64,000 nucleotides of DNA from Bimuria novae-zelandiae CBS 107.79 (GCA_010015655.1 ML976774.1:4465-68464); one strand, 5' to 3'; shown: positions 36,464 to 47,952, counted from the stretch's first letter. Notes: generated by a model from the sequence alone, not told the origin. Program-made: numbers and translations.

Positions 36464-39314
36464 AGGAGCGCAAGACGCATACTTTGTCTGCTTTGCAACG
36501 GGCATTCTGACTGACGAACGGGCAGCTTGATGAGAGAAGGACCGAGAAAAGATAGTGAATGTAAGGTGTGTATTCTATGCATCCACTAGAGAAGCTTCTA
36601 TAATGAAAACCTGAGGACCTTGGACCAGCCTCCAGAAACCTTGACAACGATCCATAACCGTGCGACAGCCCAACAACCATGACCAACAACAAGCTGCGCA
36701 AGACATTGCTGTGCGGCAACAACCCCATGACCACAACACCTTAAACCAATGTCCAACTGCCATAACCAACACCTTGAACCAATGATGAACCCATATTCCT
36801 CATCCTCCCATACCGAGGGCGTGCTAGCACCAGGCATCATAGTGACTGCTCGTAACAAGCCAGACATCAGGGTCTCAGTCCAGCGGACAGTATGCAGGTA
36901 GGCCACGCCAAGCGCTCAGATTCCACACAGCCTGCGTCTTCAACTAAGACTGAGCCCACATGCAGAGCCAGCCTGATTGACCTGAGCCGAAGCCGCCACA
37001 GACTGGATGCACATGTTTGGTAAGGCTAGCGGCGGACCGCCCATTCCAACGTTTTTCCCAACCTCAACCATCCTCCACAAGGGACCCTGTGGCCTCGAAC
37101 CACACCCTGTACCAGTATCCATGATGTTCTATCCGATTGAACTCAACGCTGTACCATCCGCAGATGGAGAGCGCCCATGGCCCGGTGCCATGTCCGGTAC
37201 CCAGTGTTTTCCACTGTTCGGTTCGGTACGTAGGCAGCGGCGGAGGGAAGGGTCGAGTCGGGTCCTGGCCTGGCCTGAAAGGAAGGAGTGTCGATGTAAT
37301 GTGGTGATGCGATGTGACCATGAATGAAGTGATGACGAATGATGGTCAAGGTCACATGGAGTGATCAGGGTCGACATGAGTGATACCCATGGTAGCTGTA
37401 GATTGATCAAGGTCGACATGGATGATGGAGGACAACATCATCGACATGAGGTGGGGCCAGGTCCGACTTGACCTGAAGGTATGATGAGGAAGACCGATGA
37501 TGATGTGGTGTGGTCAAGGCACGTTGAGGTAAGGTGTTGGAGAAGTACAACACATGACGTCATACATCGTGAGGCTTGGCAGATATACTGAGTGCATATC
37601 AATACATATAAACAGAAGAAAATAAGGCTGAAACACTTACTGAAGGTTGGCTGAAGTCGAGGCAACCGCCACCGGTGCTTTAAGAGCGCAGTTTGTGTGT
37701 AGTGGAGGGAAAGAGAGACGGAGCTGGCTGGCTGGACAAGTTTATATAGGCGGCTGTCAAGAGTCCGTGCACTAGATCACGTGTACGTCGCTGCCTGAGT
37801 CGCTGTCTGGCCGCTTTAATGTGGTAAAGGTGGCGGGAAGCGCTCACTGGATCACAAATTTATCCCGATTAGGCTTAGAGATGTGATCTAGAAGGCGCCG
37901 ACGCCGACGTGAAGCAGGAACTGGGTGAAGGGGAGAGCCGCTACCAGCAGATCTGCGGAAGAACACAGTGGAAGAGCGACGAAAGAGCCGTGGTGAAGAG
38001 GACAGGCCGGAGCATAGCCGGAGCATGCGCCGACGGTCGTCACCTTGAAGCAGAGACAAATGGGTGCAGTAATATGGTCCTGTAGATAGAGTAACGGCGG
38101 TGATCCTCTGCGTGTATAGCAGATGGTTATATGAAGGGAAGGTCACGGAAATACGGGATTTGAAGCTTCATGGGTTCCCTGCATGGCCACTCCGTATGGG
38201 CTGGTCGCTCTCGCAAGAGGCCATGGAGCTAGCACAGAGACGCCGGTATCTGCGATGTTTCTATAGATACCTATGGAAATGGTCCTTTCGGTCGAATCAA
38301 CGAGGAAAGTTGCCCTGGATCTAAGTACCCTCTCGGGGTCGCCGCTGGTAGCTACGGACGAGATCAGGGTCCCAAACCGGTGGAGTAGCAGCCTGGAGCT
38401 CGCTCGCGAGTATGAGGAGGTCTAGCGCCTGCAAGATACGTCGAGGTAACCCAGGATGTACGGAGATGCCCTGGAAGCAGATAGACAACGCGTTCGGTGT
38501 GCCTGTAAGGGCCGCTGAAAGTCGCAGCCCGCGCGCCATGGCTACGACTAGGTCAGCAGGACGACCACCTATGTCTTGAGCGCGTCTCACCGGTGGACAG
38601 AGGTGGCTCTACATCCTGTTGAACAGCATCGTATTTATGAGTCCGGCCAACAGCAGATGTTCGTGTGAGCTCGACTCTGCGTCCTCCCGTCCATCAGAAT
38701 GAGCTGTCTTGTAATCTGGCTTTCTCACACTCGCAAGTGCTTTATCTCCAGCAGCTCCTCCGCCGGGGCCGCATCTTGCGTCGTCCGTAGGACGCTGCCT
38801 GGAGTTACGCCCGCCAACATCGTGAGGTCCTTAGCAAGACAGAAGCTTCGATTCGATACTGATCTTCCCATATATATTTTCGGGTGGCAGGGCACGATGA
38901 GGTCAATCGCAGTCCAAACCATCTCTTATAGCACTTCCATTTGACTTGCTCAGTTCATGGCCTCGATTCGTAGTCTAGTTGAGCATATGCTACGGATATC
39001 AAAGAGACAGCCTCACCGGAGGGAGACGGGACTCGATAGTATCTTTGGGGAGCTGAGAGGACCGAGTCAGCAAAGCTGGTCAATCCCCCCGGAAGGAGAA
39101 GTGACTCACTTCTCATACCATGTCCTCTGCCTGACTCTCATGCTACACGGTGTGACAATACTACAAGGATGCAAGGCGCAAAAAAAGACAGTGACAATGA
39201 ATAGAGGTTTTGTATCATTCAAGGATAATGAAAAATTCTATACCTCTCTTCCGTGTGAGCCTAAGCATGTCTACCGCCAGCTCTTCGATGCCGTCTACCT
39301 CACCGTCCAACTAC
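36464..39314. other. Long region without a supported gene
   Basis: 2.85 kb. 36,600-36,790 is low-complexity, with repeated CAACCATAACC-type units. 37,320-37,480 has dispersed AAGGTCGACATG and ATGATG motifs. At 37,533 TGTTGGAGAAGTACAACA resembles a copia LTR start, but no second copy exists. A TATA-like TTTATATAGG lies at about 37,740. Frames at 38,100-38,324 (+) and 38,321-38,590 (-) are open but featureless. Decayed transposon DNA is the likeliest content. Confidence 0.5.
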
Positions 39315-41062
39315 CTATCGACCGGCCTTGTCAGCAGCTTGTAGCTCAGCTTCTACCTCTGCGGCGACCACTCTACTTATGCCCTTGAACCCTTCCGCCT
39401 TCTTCACGAGGCTTACCCTCCTCGGTTTGTCTTCTAGACCCTTGAACTCCTCCGGCAGAACCTTCTCCAGAAAGTATGTCCTGTCTTCCGGCAGCGCCTG
39501 CTCGACAGCGTTGCTGAACTTCGCGGGGTGCGCGGTGGCAAGAGAAATGTGGTGGACGGATGGCGATCCCGCGACCTCTACGTCTCGGAGGGAAGCCGCG
39601 ATACCAATGGCAGAGTGTGGGTCGAGGACGTAGCCTTTCGATGAAGGCGCAGTGAAGATGTGCTTGATCGTGGCGAGGGTCTCCTCGTCGCTGACACGGT
39701 ACGAGGCGAAGTCTTCTTTTGCGGCGCTCAAGATCTCCTTGTTCACGCCGAACCCGCCCTTGGACTTGAGGTCGTTGAGCCAGCTCTTGACGTGGTCGCC
39801 CGCCTGCGCGCGGCGCTGGGACACGGCATCCGCTGACGTGCTGTATACCTCGTATGCCAGGAACCAAAGTAAGCGCTCAAAGTTCGACGACACGAGGATG
39901 TCCATGGCGGGACTCAGCGTTTCCTTCACACCGCCTTCGTGCGCCTTGACGCCATCCTCAACGAAGCCGCCTTCGGCCTCCTTGCCGTACACGGGGTGCT
40001 TCTCGTACTTGCCAGACTCCCAGAATCGGTGAAGAATGTCGTTCTCATTGGTGGCAATGATCAGCTTCTCTGCCGGTAGGCCCATGCGCTTTGCGAAGTA
40101 GCCCGCGAGGATGTCGCCGAAGTTGCCCGTAGGCACGACAAAGCGCACCTTTGACGCGGGGAGGAAGGACTGCTGCCGAATGAGGTTGAAGTACGAGTAG
40201 AAATAGTAGGTGATTTGCGCAAGGATACGCGCCCAATTGATGGAGTTCACGGCGGCGAGCTTGTGCATCCTGTTGATCTCTGGGTCCGCAAAGAGTGCCT
40301 TGACGAAGTCCTGGTGTCGTTAGCTGCTGCTTGTAATATGAGAGCATTACATGCGCGTACCTGGCAGTCGTCGAAAGTGCCGTCCACAGCCAAGTTGTGC
40401 ACATTGGCGTCCATGACCGTCGTCATCTGTGCTTCCTGAATCGGGCTGACCTTGCCGTGCGGGTGCATGATGAACACTGAAACATCCTTCTTCCCCCGCA
40501 GACCATAGATGGCCGCAGATCCAGTGTCGCCGCTCGTCGCGCCGATGACCGTCAGGTGCTCCCTATCCCGCCCGCTCTTGCCCTCATTTCTGCGGACAAG
40601 GAAGTATTCGAAGAGGTTGCCCAGAAACTGCAGCGCAACATCCTTGAAAGCGAATGTCGGCCCGTGGAACAACTCCAGCAAATGTATGTTCTTCTCCTTG
40701 TCGAGGGTCACAGTTGGGGTGACGTCCTTCGTACGGAAGGTAGCATAACTGCGGCGGACGATGTCCTTGAGGTCGGTGGAGGGAATCTCTGACGAAGAGA
40801 TGTAGAGCGAGAATATCTCGTACGCGAGGTCTTCGAAAGAGAGATTATGCCATTTCGTCGCCCAGTCGCTGGGGAGTACCGGGATCTCCTCTGGGATGAA
40901 CAGGCCGCCGTCGGAGGCGAGGCCCTTGAGCACGACTTCCTCGAAGGAGAACTGGCAGGCAGGTCAGTAGGGATGCGCGTGGAGGTGTCTGTGGGCGCGT
41001 CTCACATCGTAGGATCCTCCCCGGGTGCTAAGGTAGCGCTGGGACACGGTATGTGTGGGCAT
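39315..41062 (-). CDS. THR4: Threonine synthase
   Basis: Three exons: 41,062-41,006, 40,951-40,361 and 40,310-39,315, coding for 547 residues, close to the usual fungal length. It converts O-phosphohomoserine to threonine with pyridoxal phosphate. The start MPTHTVSQRYLSTRGGSYDF is the family's N-terminal signature. The PLP-binding lysine lies in TFAFKDVALQ (Lys122), and the phosphate-binding loop is GATSGDTGSAAIYGL. Downstream come SINWARILAQITYYF and VVPTGNFGDILAGY, all well conserved. Both introns are short and GT-AG, and frame is kept. A housekeeping amino-acid biosynthesis gene with no link to the PKS locus. Confidence 0.96.
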
Positions 41063-41604
41063 TGCGACGGCACCCTTAAGTCAAAGAATTAATTATAGTG
41101 AGGACGAAGAGAAAGGTTTGCCAACACCAATGATGTGATGTGTGTTGTTGTTTACAATGTGCACTTCCTACGAGCAATGAGTCCGGGCAGGTCGGACCGC
41201 TTTCGCAGCAACTCCCAAAAATTTCTTGGTAGGCTCAGCAGCAACCGGCGCCTTTCCCATGGGTAGAAAAGCTATTGAGTACGGGGTACCACTACTAAGG
41301 ACCATTCGCTCCAAACGATCTGCACCAAATACACCACTCATGGCATCTGCATATACAATTCCCACTTTCTATACTGTGGTGCGGCGTTTGGACGGTGATG
41401 CCCCGCGGCTGCACCTGCCCCGCCTCCATTCCTGCATCCTTGCCCGGCGAAATCGGCCACTGCCGGCAGAACCACGGACCATCAGCTCAAAACTTTTCCG
41501 CGCTAGTAGAAGCGAGGTCACATGACTGTGCTAAGCGAGGCGAACCGTGCGCGTCACTTCTAGCATAAATAGCCCTCGTTCTCTCGACTCTTCCTGCCCT
41601 TTAG
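41063..41604. other. Intergenic between threonine synthase and the U3 gene
   Basis: Holds the divergent promoters of both genes. No coding frame is supported; a 99-codon frame at 41,226-41,525 is unsupported. Confidence 0.6.
41564..41572 (+). promoter_or_regulatory. TATA box of the U3 snoRNA gene
   Basis: CATAAATAG lies about 35-40 bp before the predicted 5' end of U3, the right place for an RNA-polymerase-II small-RNA promoter. Confidence 0.5.
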
Positions 41605-42002
41605 TTCGACACATGTGAGTGGTTTCGACGGCTGCAGATTTCTTGCATGCCCACTTCCCTTCGCGATCACTACTAATTTATCCCAACAGACTTCAGAGAA
41701 TCTATTTCTAAAGTTGTCGTCGTAAGTACTCTCCGTTGCTTCGCATATTCTTCTGCGTCGCTGCCGCGTTGCTCCGCGGTATCAGCGTGTTTCTAATATG
41801 TTCTTTGCTAACCCTTTACAGCTCCTCTGAGTTTCTCACAGAAGCTACAGATTCGCCAACCTGGCTGATGAGTTTGAGCCTCAATGTCCCGGAGTGAGGC
41901 TTTATTACGTGTGCTTCGGCATGCGTGGCGATGATCTTCAGCCAACTGGATGTCGGGCTTCGGCCGGTCTGGAAGGCAGGACGTTGAGTGCAATCTGACA
42001 GG
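41605..42002 (+). ncRNA. U3 small nucleolar RNA gene, split by two spliceosomal introns
   Basis: U3 directs early 18S rRNA processing in the nucleolus. Exons as read: about 41,605-41,614, 41,690-41,721 and 41,822-42,002, total about 223 nt, the normal U3 size. Intron 1 (75 nt) is GTGAGT..TACTAAT..CAACAG; intron 2 (100 nt) is GTAAGT..TGCTAAC..TTACAG. Joined, they show the 5' ACUUCAG element and box A (AUUUCUAAAG). They also show box C' (GGCUGAUGAGU), box B (GGAGUGAGGCU), box C (GGCGAUGAUCUUC) and box D (AAUCUGACA), in the same order as yeast U3. Box A carries GAAUC where yeast has GGAUC. That matches the GAUUC near the 5' end of 18S in filamentous ascomycetes, a compensatory change. The 5' end is approximate. 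A pyrimidine-rich TCTATTTTTC follows. Confidence 0.85.
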
Positions 42003-42314
42003 TCTATTTTTCATTGTTTGCTCTGGCGCTGCCGGGCTTTCGAGGAAGACGATGTCTTTGGTGTGCGCTGATGGGGTCACGACTGCTGGTTATGCAGAAT
42101 TTTCACGTTGTGTGCTTAGGGTGTACCAGCGAATCTCCCATCGCCTGACACCAGCCTCCGCGGACTGCGTTGTTCAGGATAGTTATCAGGGTCGTCGAAC
42201 AGAGCGCAGAAGGTTTTGGAGAAGGTGCTTGTAAATTGGTGCCTGCGCTCCGAAGAGTCTCGCCGTCGCGTGGCGACAAGTTTGCATCTAGGTACAGCTT
42301 TGCCTATCTAGCTC
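42003..42314. other. Intergenic, 3' flanks of convergent genes
   Basis: 312 bp between the U3 gene and the stop codon of the acetyltransferase. No motif or gene seen. Confidence 0.6.
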
Positions 42315-43580
42315 CTAACACCATCCATATTTCTCGTTCCCAATCCAGTCGATAGACTCGGCTATGGGTCCGTCGTGCGGTGGGTACCACTTCAAGCTCA
42401 CGATGCTCTCAGTATCCCGATCTACCAGCTTCGCGTCCGGGTCGAGCCTCTGTGCGGCTGCCAACGTCGCGGAGGACGGGTTCCACGCCTCTACATGCTC
42501 CAGCTTCCATTCTTCTGCCTGCTGCTGTGCCATGAAGAACAGTGCCGCAATCGCCGCATCGTGGGAGTGGTCATCGGAAGCTCCATCAGCGTGGCTCGTC
42601 CCGCTGCCCTCCCAGCTCAATTGGCATCCGTCTTCGAGCACCAACCTCAGTATGTGTAGTGTGTTCCCTTTCGCCTGCGTCGGGTCTTGATTATACCACA
42701 TGCGCGTCCAGTAGCACCAGACGCGCTTCCCCTCCTCGCCCACGATGGCACCCTTTACTTTTGGAGCCTTTCTGTGCAGCTCGACGCCGACAAAGTCCTC
42801 GCGGGCGTGGTGCCATTTCATGTTGGTGGCATTGGGGACCAGCGCGACAGCGGTATTGCTACCCTTCGGACGCGATAGCAAGCTCTTCCGGATGAGCTCC
42901 TCGTCGATCCTGCAAAGCTCCGCTAGGTCGTCTTCGTACAGCGGCCGCGCTGTGGGGAGGCTACCTAGGTCTTTGACCGCACCCGTTCCGGCGGGTAGCG
43001 AGACGTGCGATGAGCGGAAGACCTCCCAACCAAAATTGGCGTAGAATTTCTGCGCCTGTCAGCAAAGCGCCAGCAACTGGCCATGCATACTCACCCTGCC
43101 AATGTCTGAGAAGAGCACCGAGAACATGCTGTCTGTCTTCTCGTCTGTCTGGTACGTCCTCAGCGTCTCGCCGAGCTCCTGCATCATCCGCTGAGCGTAC
43201 TTTCTGCCCCGCAGGTGCGGCGCGCAAAAGACGCTGCCGATACCGTGGCATATGGTCTCTTTCAGCTCGCCATCCTGCCAGACGAGTGCTTTCTTCCGGT
43301 AGGTCTCGCAGCTTGCGAGTGGCAGGCGGGCCGATGACGTAGGGTCCAAAGGGTTCACCTTTGCATTCTTGTCAATTAGGATCCAGTACGAGATCCCGCC
43401 ATCTCTTGTTTGATCTTGCTGTGACAGGACATCCTCTCGGCGAAGGTAGGCTTCCTGGGACAGCGCGCCACGCCACTCTTCGCCATTTAGTTTGAACTGG
43501 ATAAGCTTCTCTTCCTGGGTCGGATGGACCAGAATGAGGTCGGGCGAGGAGCCGTGGGGGAGATCAGGGAGCGAGCCCAT
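42315..43580 (-). CDS. LYC1-like N-acetyltransferase
   Basis: Two exons, 43,580-43,095 and 43,049-42,315, with a 45-nt intron whose acceptor gives the continuous FSDIGRKFYANFGWEVF; 406 residues. The first half contains a GNAT-like fold: ICHGIGSVFCAPHLRGRKYAQRMMQ includes the acetyl-CoA-binding loop. The second half (about 215-406) resembles the C-terminal domain of the yeast lysine acetyltransferase LYC1, with WCYWTRMW and a final SLKWYPPHDGPIAESIDWI. LYC1 acetylates lysine in its catabolism in Yarrowia; whether this protein does the same is not shown. An upstream Met in the same frame would add about 47 residues, but the chosen start MGSLPDLPH fits better. Confidence 0.85.
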
Positions 43581-43934
43581 GTTATCCAGGTTGTTCTGTG
43601 GATGTAGATATCCTCTTCTTAATGCAACAACGTATGCGGACAGCTTCTTGGTCGTTTTGTTGCCTTCGCTCACTTGTTCAATGTTGCCCACGCGCTGTGA
43701 CCCCGGACTTCGCATATGCAAACCAGGTCCTCAGCTTTATGGGGTTGGTGGGTCGCTTTAACTGTTCTTTAAATACCAACAAAGATCTCACGCACAGGTC
43801 ATACCTACTTCCGACAAAGGCCGTGGGAAACCGCGTTCTCACTACGGGCGGGAAGGTCATGCGGAGGATCGCGAAAGCTGGTTCGCAGGCTTCTCGTAGA
43901 CTATTACATAAGGAGCGGAACGGGGAGGTTATGG

Positions 43935-44231
43935 TCAAGTTGTGGGCCGCTTGTCCATTCCTCCTGTAGCCGTCGCATGGCGTTCCTCATTCATCATGTT
44001 TCCCTGCAGTCTGTGCGGCGCGCCAATGAAGCGATCCGTGATGGGCATAGTCGCATCCTCGATAAGGCGAGAACGAACGTCCACAACCTCGCCTGACGAT
44101 AGCAGCCGCAAGGCAGCGATGACATAAAGTAGCTCCTGATTCAACTTGACGGTGCCACAACCGTGGCACGAAGCCGCCGTGCGTCGCGCCCGCCTGCGGC
44201 CCTCGCACACCCCGCCAAAGCTCACCTGCAA
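43935..44231 (-). CDS. Hypothetical small protein, weakly supported
   Basis: A 98-codon frame with one CHGCG zinc-ligand-like pair, then a helical stretch (ELLYVIAALRLLSSGEVVDV). The CHGCGTVK piece recalls the end of RNase P/MRP subunit Rpr2, but here it lies in the middle and the second cysteine pair is missing, so I do not assign that function. A frame on the opposite strand is also open. The 43,581-44,482 interval otherwise shows nothing. Confidence 0.3.
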   Translation of the reverse strand: MQVSFGGVCEGRRRARRTAASCHGCGTVKLNQELLYVIAALRLLSSGEVVDVRSRLIEDATMPITDRFIGAPHRLQGNMMNEERHATATGGMDKRPTT

Positions 44232-44565
44232 GCCTCACAGCGAGAACTTGCCTCTCATCTTCGGAGGCCGCCTGACAAGGCCGGTACCGCAACTTCCGCT
44301 GTTACTTTACCTGCTTTCACTTTCGCCTGGCTATTGCATAGACTATGTTCGGGCCCCATCGTTGAAGCGTTTGTCCGACTAGGCCGGCTTTTATACCGAC
44401 ACCTTGCTTTCTGGGACCATCTTACGCAACTTGCCGGCAGGTATACATATCGTGTATTCACGGTCCCCAACCCCGGTTGCATGGCTCTCGCGTAAAGCTG
44501 AAAGTTGGCTATTGTATTGCTCATCGTGGGGTAACACACAGGTGATTAATCGGAGTTCTTAAGGC

Positions 44566-47500
44566 ATGGATGCAGTGCTCGATTCACCCGAGGTCGACCT
44601 GCTGGACCCGGACTACGAGTATCGCCACTATGCTAGCGACGACTACCTTCACGACGACTCGCCCAATCGAGACCCGCCCAATCACGACCCAGCTGGTCAA
44701 CCACACAATATTGATTTCAATGAGTGGATTGACCTTACCGGGCCCGAACACAACGCGCCACTTGGCCCTGACCCCGCGGCTGCCTTCCCACCGGTCAACC
44801 CAGCTCCATTCATGGACGTCGACGTCGACCTTGCACAAGGTGAACTGATCACCGCGGCCGCTTGCTTGCAAATGGTGGTAGAGGTTCTGCCAGACATCTC
44901 TGTCGACCACGTGCTCCAGCTAATCGCAGATCAAACACAAGACGACACGCGAACCCCAGAAGCCTGCCAACGTATCATCACCCAGCTTCTAGACGGTGGA
45001 GAGTATCCCAAAGAAGTGGAGGAGGAGGTCAGTCGAAAGAGAAAGCGCGAGCATGAGCGCAGCCTGAGCGAATTTGAGGGCGACGACGGAGAAGACAGGA
45101 CCTCCGAGTATAGGAATGACGCGTAAGTAGCTACCTGTCCAATTTCGGAGCCGAGAGCACACATTTCTGCTATACGATTGCGGTCGTGGACCAGCCCGCT
45201 GCAAGCATCACCCAAGCAGCGCAAGGAACAGCCTGATGAATAGCAATATTCCCTACAAACATCACAATCACTTGCCACGTCGAAACACCTACCATCAGGC
45301 CCCTCTTCCCGTATATATGTGGATCGCGGTCGCGCAACCTGCGCACATTCTTTACCAAAATCTCCCTGTACGATATCACAACGAAATTTGCCTCGCTAAC
45401 ATCTCCAGGATCGACTTACTCAAAGACGAATTCCTCTACGTTCCTGTACGGCACATCGAGCGAGTCATTCGAGAACAAAAGACGTTTTTCAAAACTTATT
45501 GCGCCATCGAAGAACAACTGCAAAACTACTCTCGTCACCGATCATTTGCTCAGATCACCAAAGCGCGTGCCAAGCGAGGCATTGAGCTTAAACTCGTTAG
45601 ACGTGGAAGCCAGATCCCGAAAGAACTTGACACCGCAAAGAAGAAGTGCGAGACAGTCGCTATCAAGCGCCGCAAAGCTGAAGACGCAAACAAAGAAGAG
45701 GAGAACAACCTTAGAAAAGCTGTTCTCGCCGGAGAGATGCAAACTTGTCAATGCTGTTTCGACGACTTCCCTTTAAACCGTATGCTCGGTTGCGGCGGAG
45801 ATAACATCCACTTCTTCTGCAAAGCTTGCGTCAAAAACTACATCGAGAGCGAGATGGGCAGTTCTCGCTGCCGGCCAGTCTGCTTTGCAGATACCAGCTG
45901 CGGCGGCACCTTCACGCGCAGCCAGCTCCAAGATTGTCTCGGTGAAACGTCGTTCGATCGCCTCGAGCACATGCAACAGATGCAGGATTTGGAAATAGCC
46001 GGATTGGATCTCGACGAGTGTCCGTTCTGTGACTTCAAACAAGAGTGCCCACCCGTGGAGGAAGACAAGGAGTTCCGCTGCTTGAACCCGAAGTGTCGGA
46101 AGACAAGTTGCCGCATTTGCCAGAAAGAGACACACATTCCCTTGAGCTGTGAGGAAGCCAAGAAAGACGAGAAGCTCACAGTTAGGCATATCGTCGAGGA
46201 AGCCATGACGGCAGCCTTGATCCGAAATTGCAACAAATGCAAGCATCCGTTCATCAAAGAATACGGTTGCAACAAGATGACCTGCTCGCATTGTCGCAAT
46301 CAACAGTGCTACATTTGTTCAGAGGACATCAAGGACTACAAACACTTTGGCGAATATGATGCGAACCGGGAAGGGTGTCCTTTACATGACAATATCGAAG
46401 ATCGCCACGAACAGGAGGTCAAGAAGGCTGCTGATAAAGCTATGGCAAAGGTCAAGGCGGAGAACCCCGGGGTATCAGATGTAAGTACAAAGCCCAGTCG
46501 TGTAGGTACAGGGTCGGGTAAGACAGTTCTATTTGGCATTGTCTTAGTCCTGTGTATTACCCCAGGATAAGCAATACAGTGTCTGACTTACACCTCAGGC
46601 CGACTTGATGATCGAAGTCTCGGACCGTGTTAAGCGGGCCGAGCAGCGGCGCCTTGGTGTGGCACAGGCCGCTCACCATAATTTTGGCTTCCACATGGCG
46701 GGAGGTGCACTTCGAAATGGCCCGCCTCCGGCCGCTGTAGCAGCTTTAGCAGTCCCAGCTATTCCAGCACACGGAGTGCCCCCAGGAGCCCCTGCGCAAC
46801 AACAGTATGTACCAGCAGCACTGCAACAACGGCCCCTCCCAGCGTTTGTTCCACAACATGTTTTCATTCATCAGCCGCAATTGTTTCAACAGCAATTCAA
46901 TTTTGCATTTCAAAACCAGCAAGCATATCCCGCACCAGTACCCCTTCAGCCACCTCCAGCACATTATGCCCCCGGTCAGTTGCCGCAAACGAGGATGGTA
47001 CAATGGCAGGGGCAGCAGGCACCCCCGCAACCTCAGCAAGCACCACCCCCACAAGAGCAGTATGTCGCTCGTCGTTTCTTCGGGCAACCAAACGTTCGTT
47101 TTCTCCCAGAAAATCCCCCTAACCACGACCTATAGGCCCCGTATCTTTCAGCCTTTCGATTTCTTTCGACGCATGGCGGGACAGCCGGTCGATCAAGCTC
47201 AGCAAGCGCAGCTACAAGCACAAATACCAGCTCGAGCACAAATACCAGCTCTAGCACAAATACCAGCTCTAGCACAAATACCAGCTCGAGCACAAATACC
47301 AGCTCTAGCACAAATACCAGCTCGAGCACAAATACAAGCTCGAGCACAAATACCAGCTCGAGCACAAATACCAGCTCGAGCACAAATACCAGCTCGAGCA
47401 CAAATACCAGCTCGCGCTGCACGACACCGTCATCAGCATGAACCTACTCGTCAACTGGAAGCGTTGAACGAGCGTTTGCGTCAGCAGGAGGAAGCCCTTC

Positions 47501-47583
47501 ATTTATTGGTGGAAGAGCGACGAAGAGCGCGGCTTGCAGAGTTGAATGCGGGCATCCGAAACCCGGGCAGAAGTAGGCGTTGA
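44566..47583 (+). CDS. RBR (RING-IBR-RING) E3 ubiquitin ligase
   Basis: Four exons: 44,566-45,122, 45,409-46,480, 46,599-47,059 and 47,136-47,583, giving 845 residues. The first intron is long (286 nt) but joins EYRNDAIDLLKDEFLYVPV smoothly. The last uses GTATGT..CTAAC..TATAG. The N-terminus is acidic. RING1 starts near residue 299 (CQCCFDDFPL), the IBR follows, and the catalytic RING2 starts near 460 (CNKCKHPFIKEYGCNKMTC). By comparison with other RBR ligases, the cysteine of GCNKM (about 473) should accept ubiquitin. The C-terminal third is Pro/Gln/Ala-rich, then holds 11 hexapeptide repeats (AQIPAR type) and a final coiled-coil (RQLEALNERLRQQEEALHL). RBR ligases pass ubiquitin through a thioester; the substrate is unknown. 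The gene sits inside the inverted repeats described separately. Confidence 0.88.
47218..47415 (+). repeat. Coding minisatellite, 11 units of 18 bp
   Basis: Unit GCACAAATACCAGCTCGA, 11 head-to-tail copies differing at one or two sites (CTCGA or CTCTA; one CAAGCT). In frame it encodes AQIPAR, AQIPAL or AQIQAR. Near identity of units suggests recent expansion, so length may vary between strains. Confidence 0.95.
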
Positions 47584-47952
47584 CTGGCACCAACGGGCTA
47601 GTATATAGCTCGTTCTCTCGCGTTAAGGTGGAAATGAAAGGCCAGAGTTTTATAGCGGGCAAGGGTGATGGGTAAACCTAGGATGGACGATACAACATCC
47701 AAACTCCAATTGCAAAGGTAGAGGAGTATAGCCAGGATTCAGCTTTACGCGAGAGCCGTGTTTTCCTACTTTTAAGGCATTTCTCAAGGCGTTTTGGGTT
47801 GGATGGAAGGTTACAGGCGCATTGGTATGCATATGTGCACTGTCAGAGCGCATGGCATTTCGATACCCGGAATGGATTGGGGGTGTATGGTGAGCATTGC
47901 AATGTGTCTTCTGTAATTTACAAGAAATTCGAAATTATCTTCTGGTCCCAGC

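Larger units (their letters stand above)
44483..47757. mobile_element. Candidate TIR-bounded unit carrying the RBR gene
   Basis: A perfect 20-bp inverted repeat (GGCTCTCGCGTAAAGCTGAA at 44,483-44,502; reverse complement at 47,738-47,757), with a further 7-bp match after a 3-bp gap (TGGCTAT), brackets the whole RBR gene: 83 bp before its start and 155 bp after its stop. The same end sequence terminates the MITE at 26,815-26,966. No obvious target duplication flanks the unit (GGTTGCAT on the left, GTGTTTTC on the right). Either the gene travels in, or was captured by, a transposon of this family, or two MITE ends lie here by chance. Confidence 0.5.

Noticed and set aside
37533..37670. Copia-type LTR starting TGTTGGAGAAGTACAACA
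   Set aside because: Only one copy, no convincing CA end, no coding remnants around it and no target duplication.
43935..44231. RNase P/MRP subunit Rpr2
   Set aside because: CHGCGTVK resembles the Rpr2 C-terminus, but 60 further residues follow, the second cysteine pair is absent and no matching N-terminal exon exists upstream.
44996..45408. Reading the RBR first intron region as coding (frame open from 45,236)
   Set aside because: The join at 45,409 gives a smooth protein and uses a strong CTAAC..CCAG acceptor; the open frame before it has no family features.
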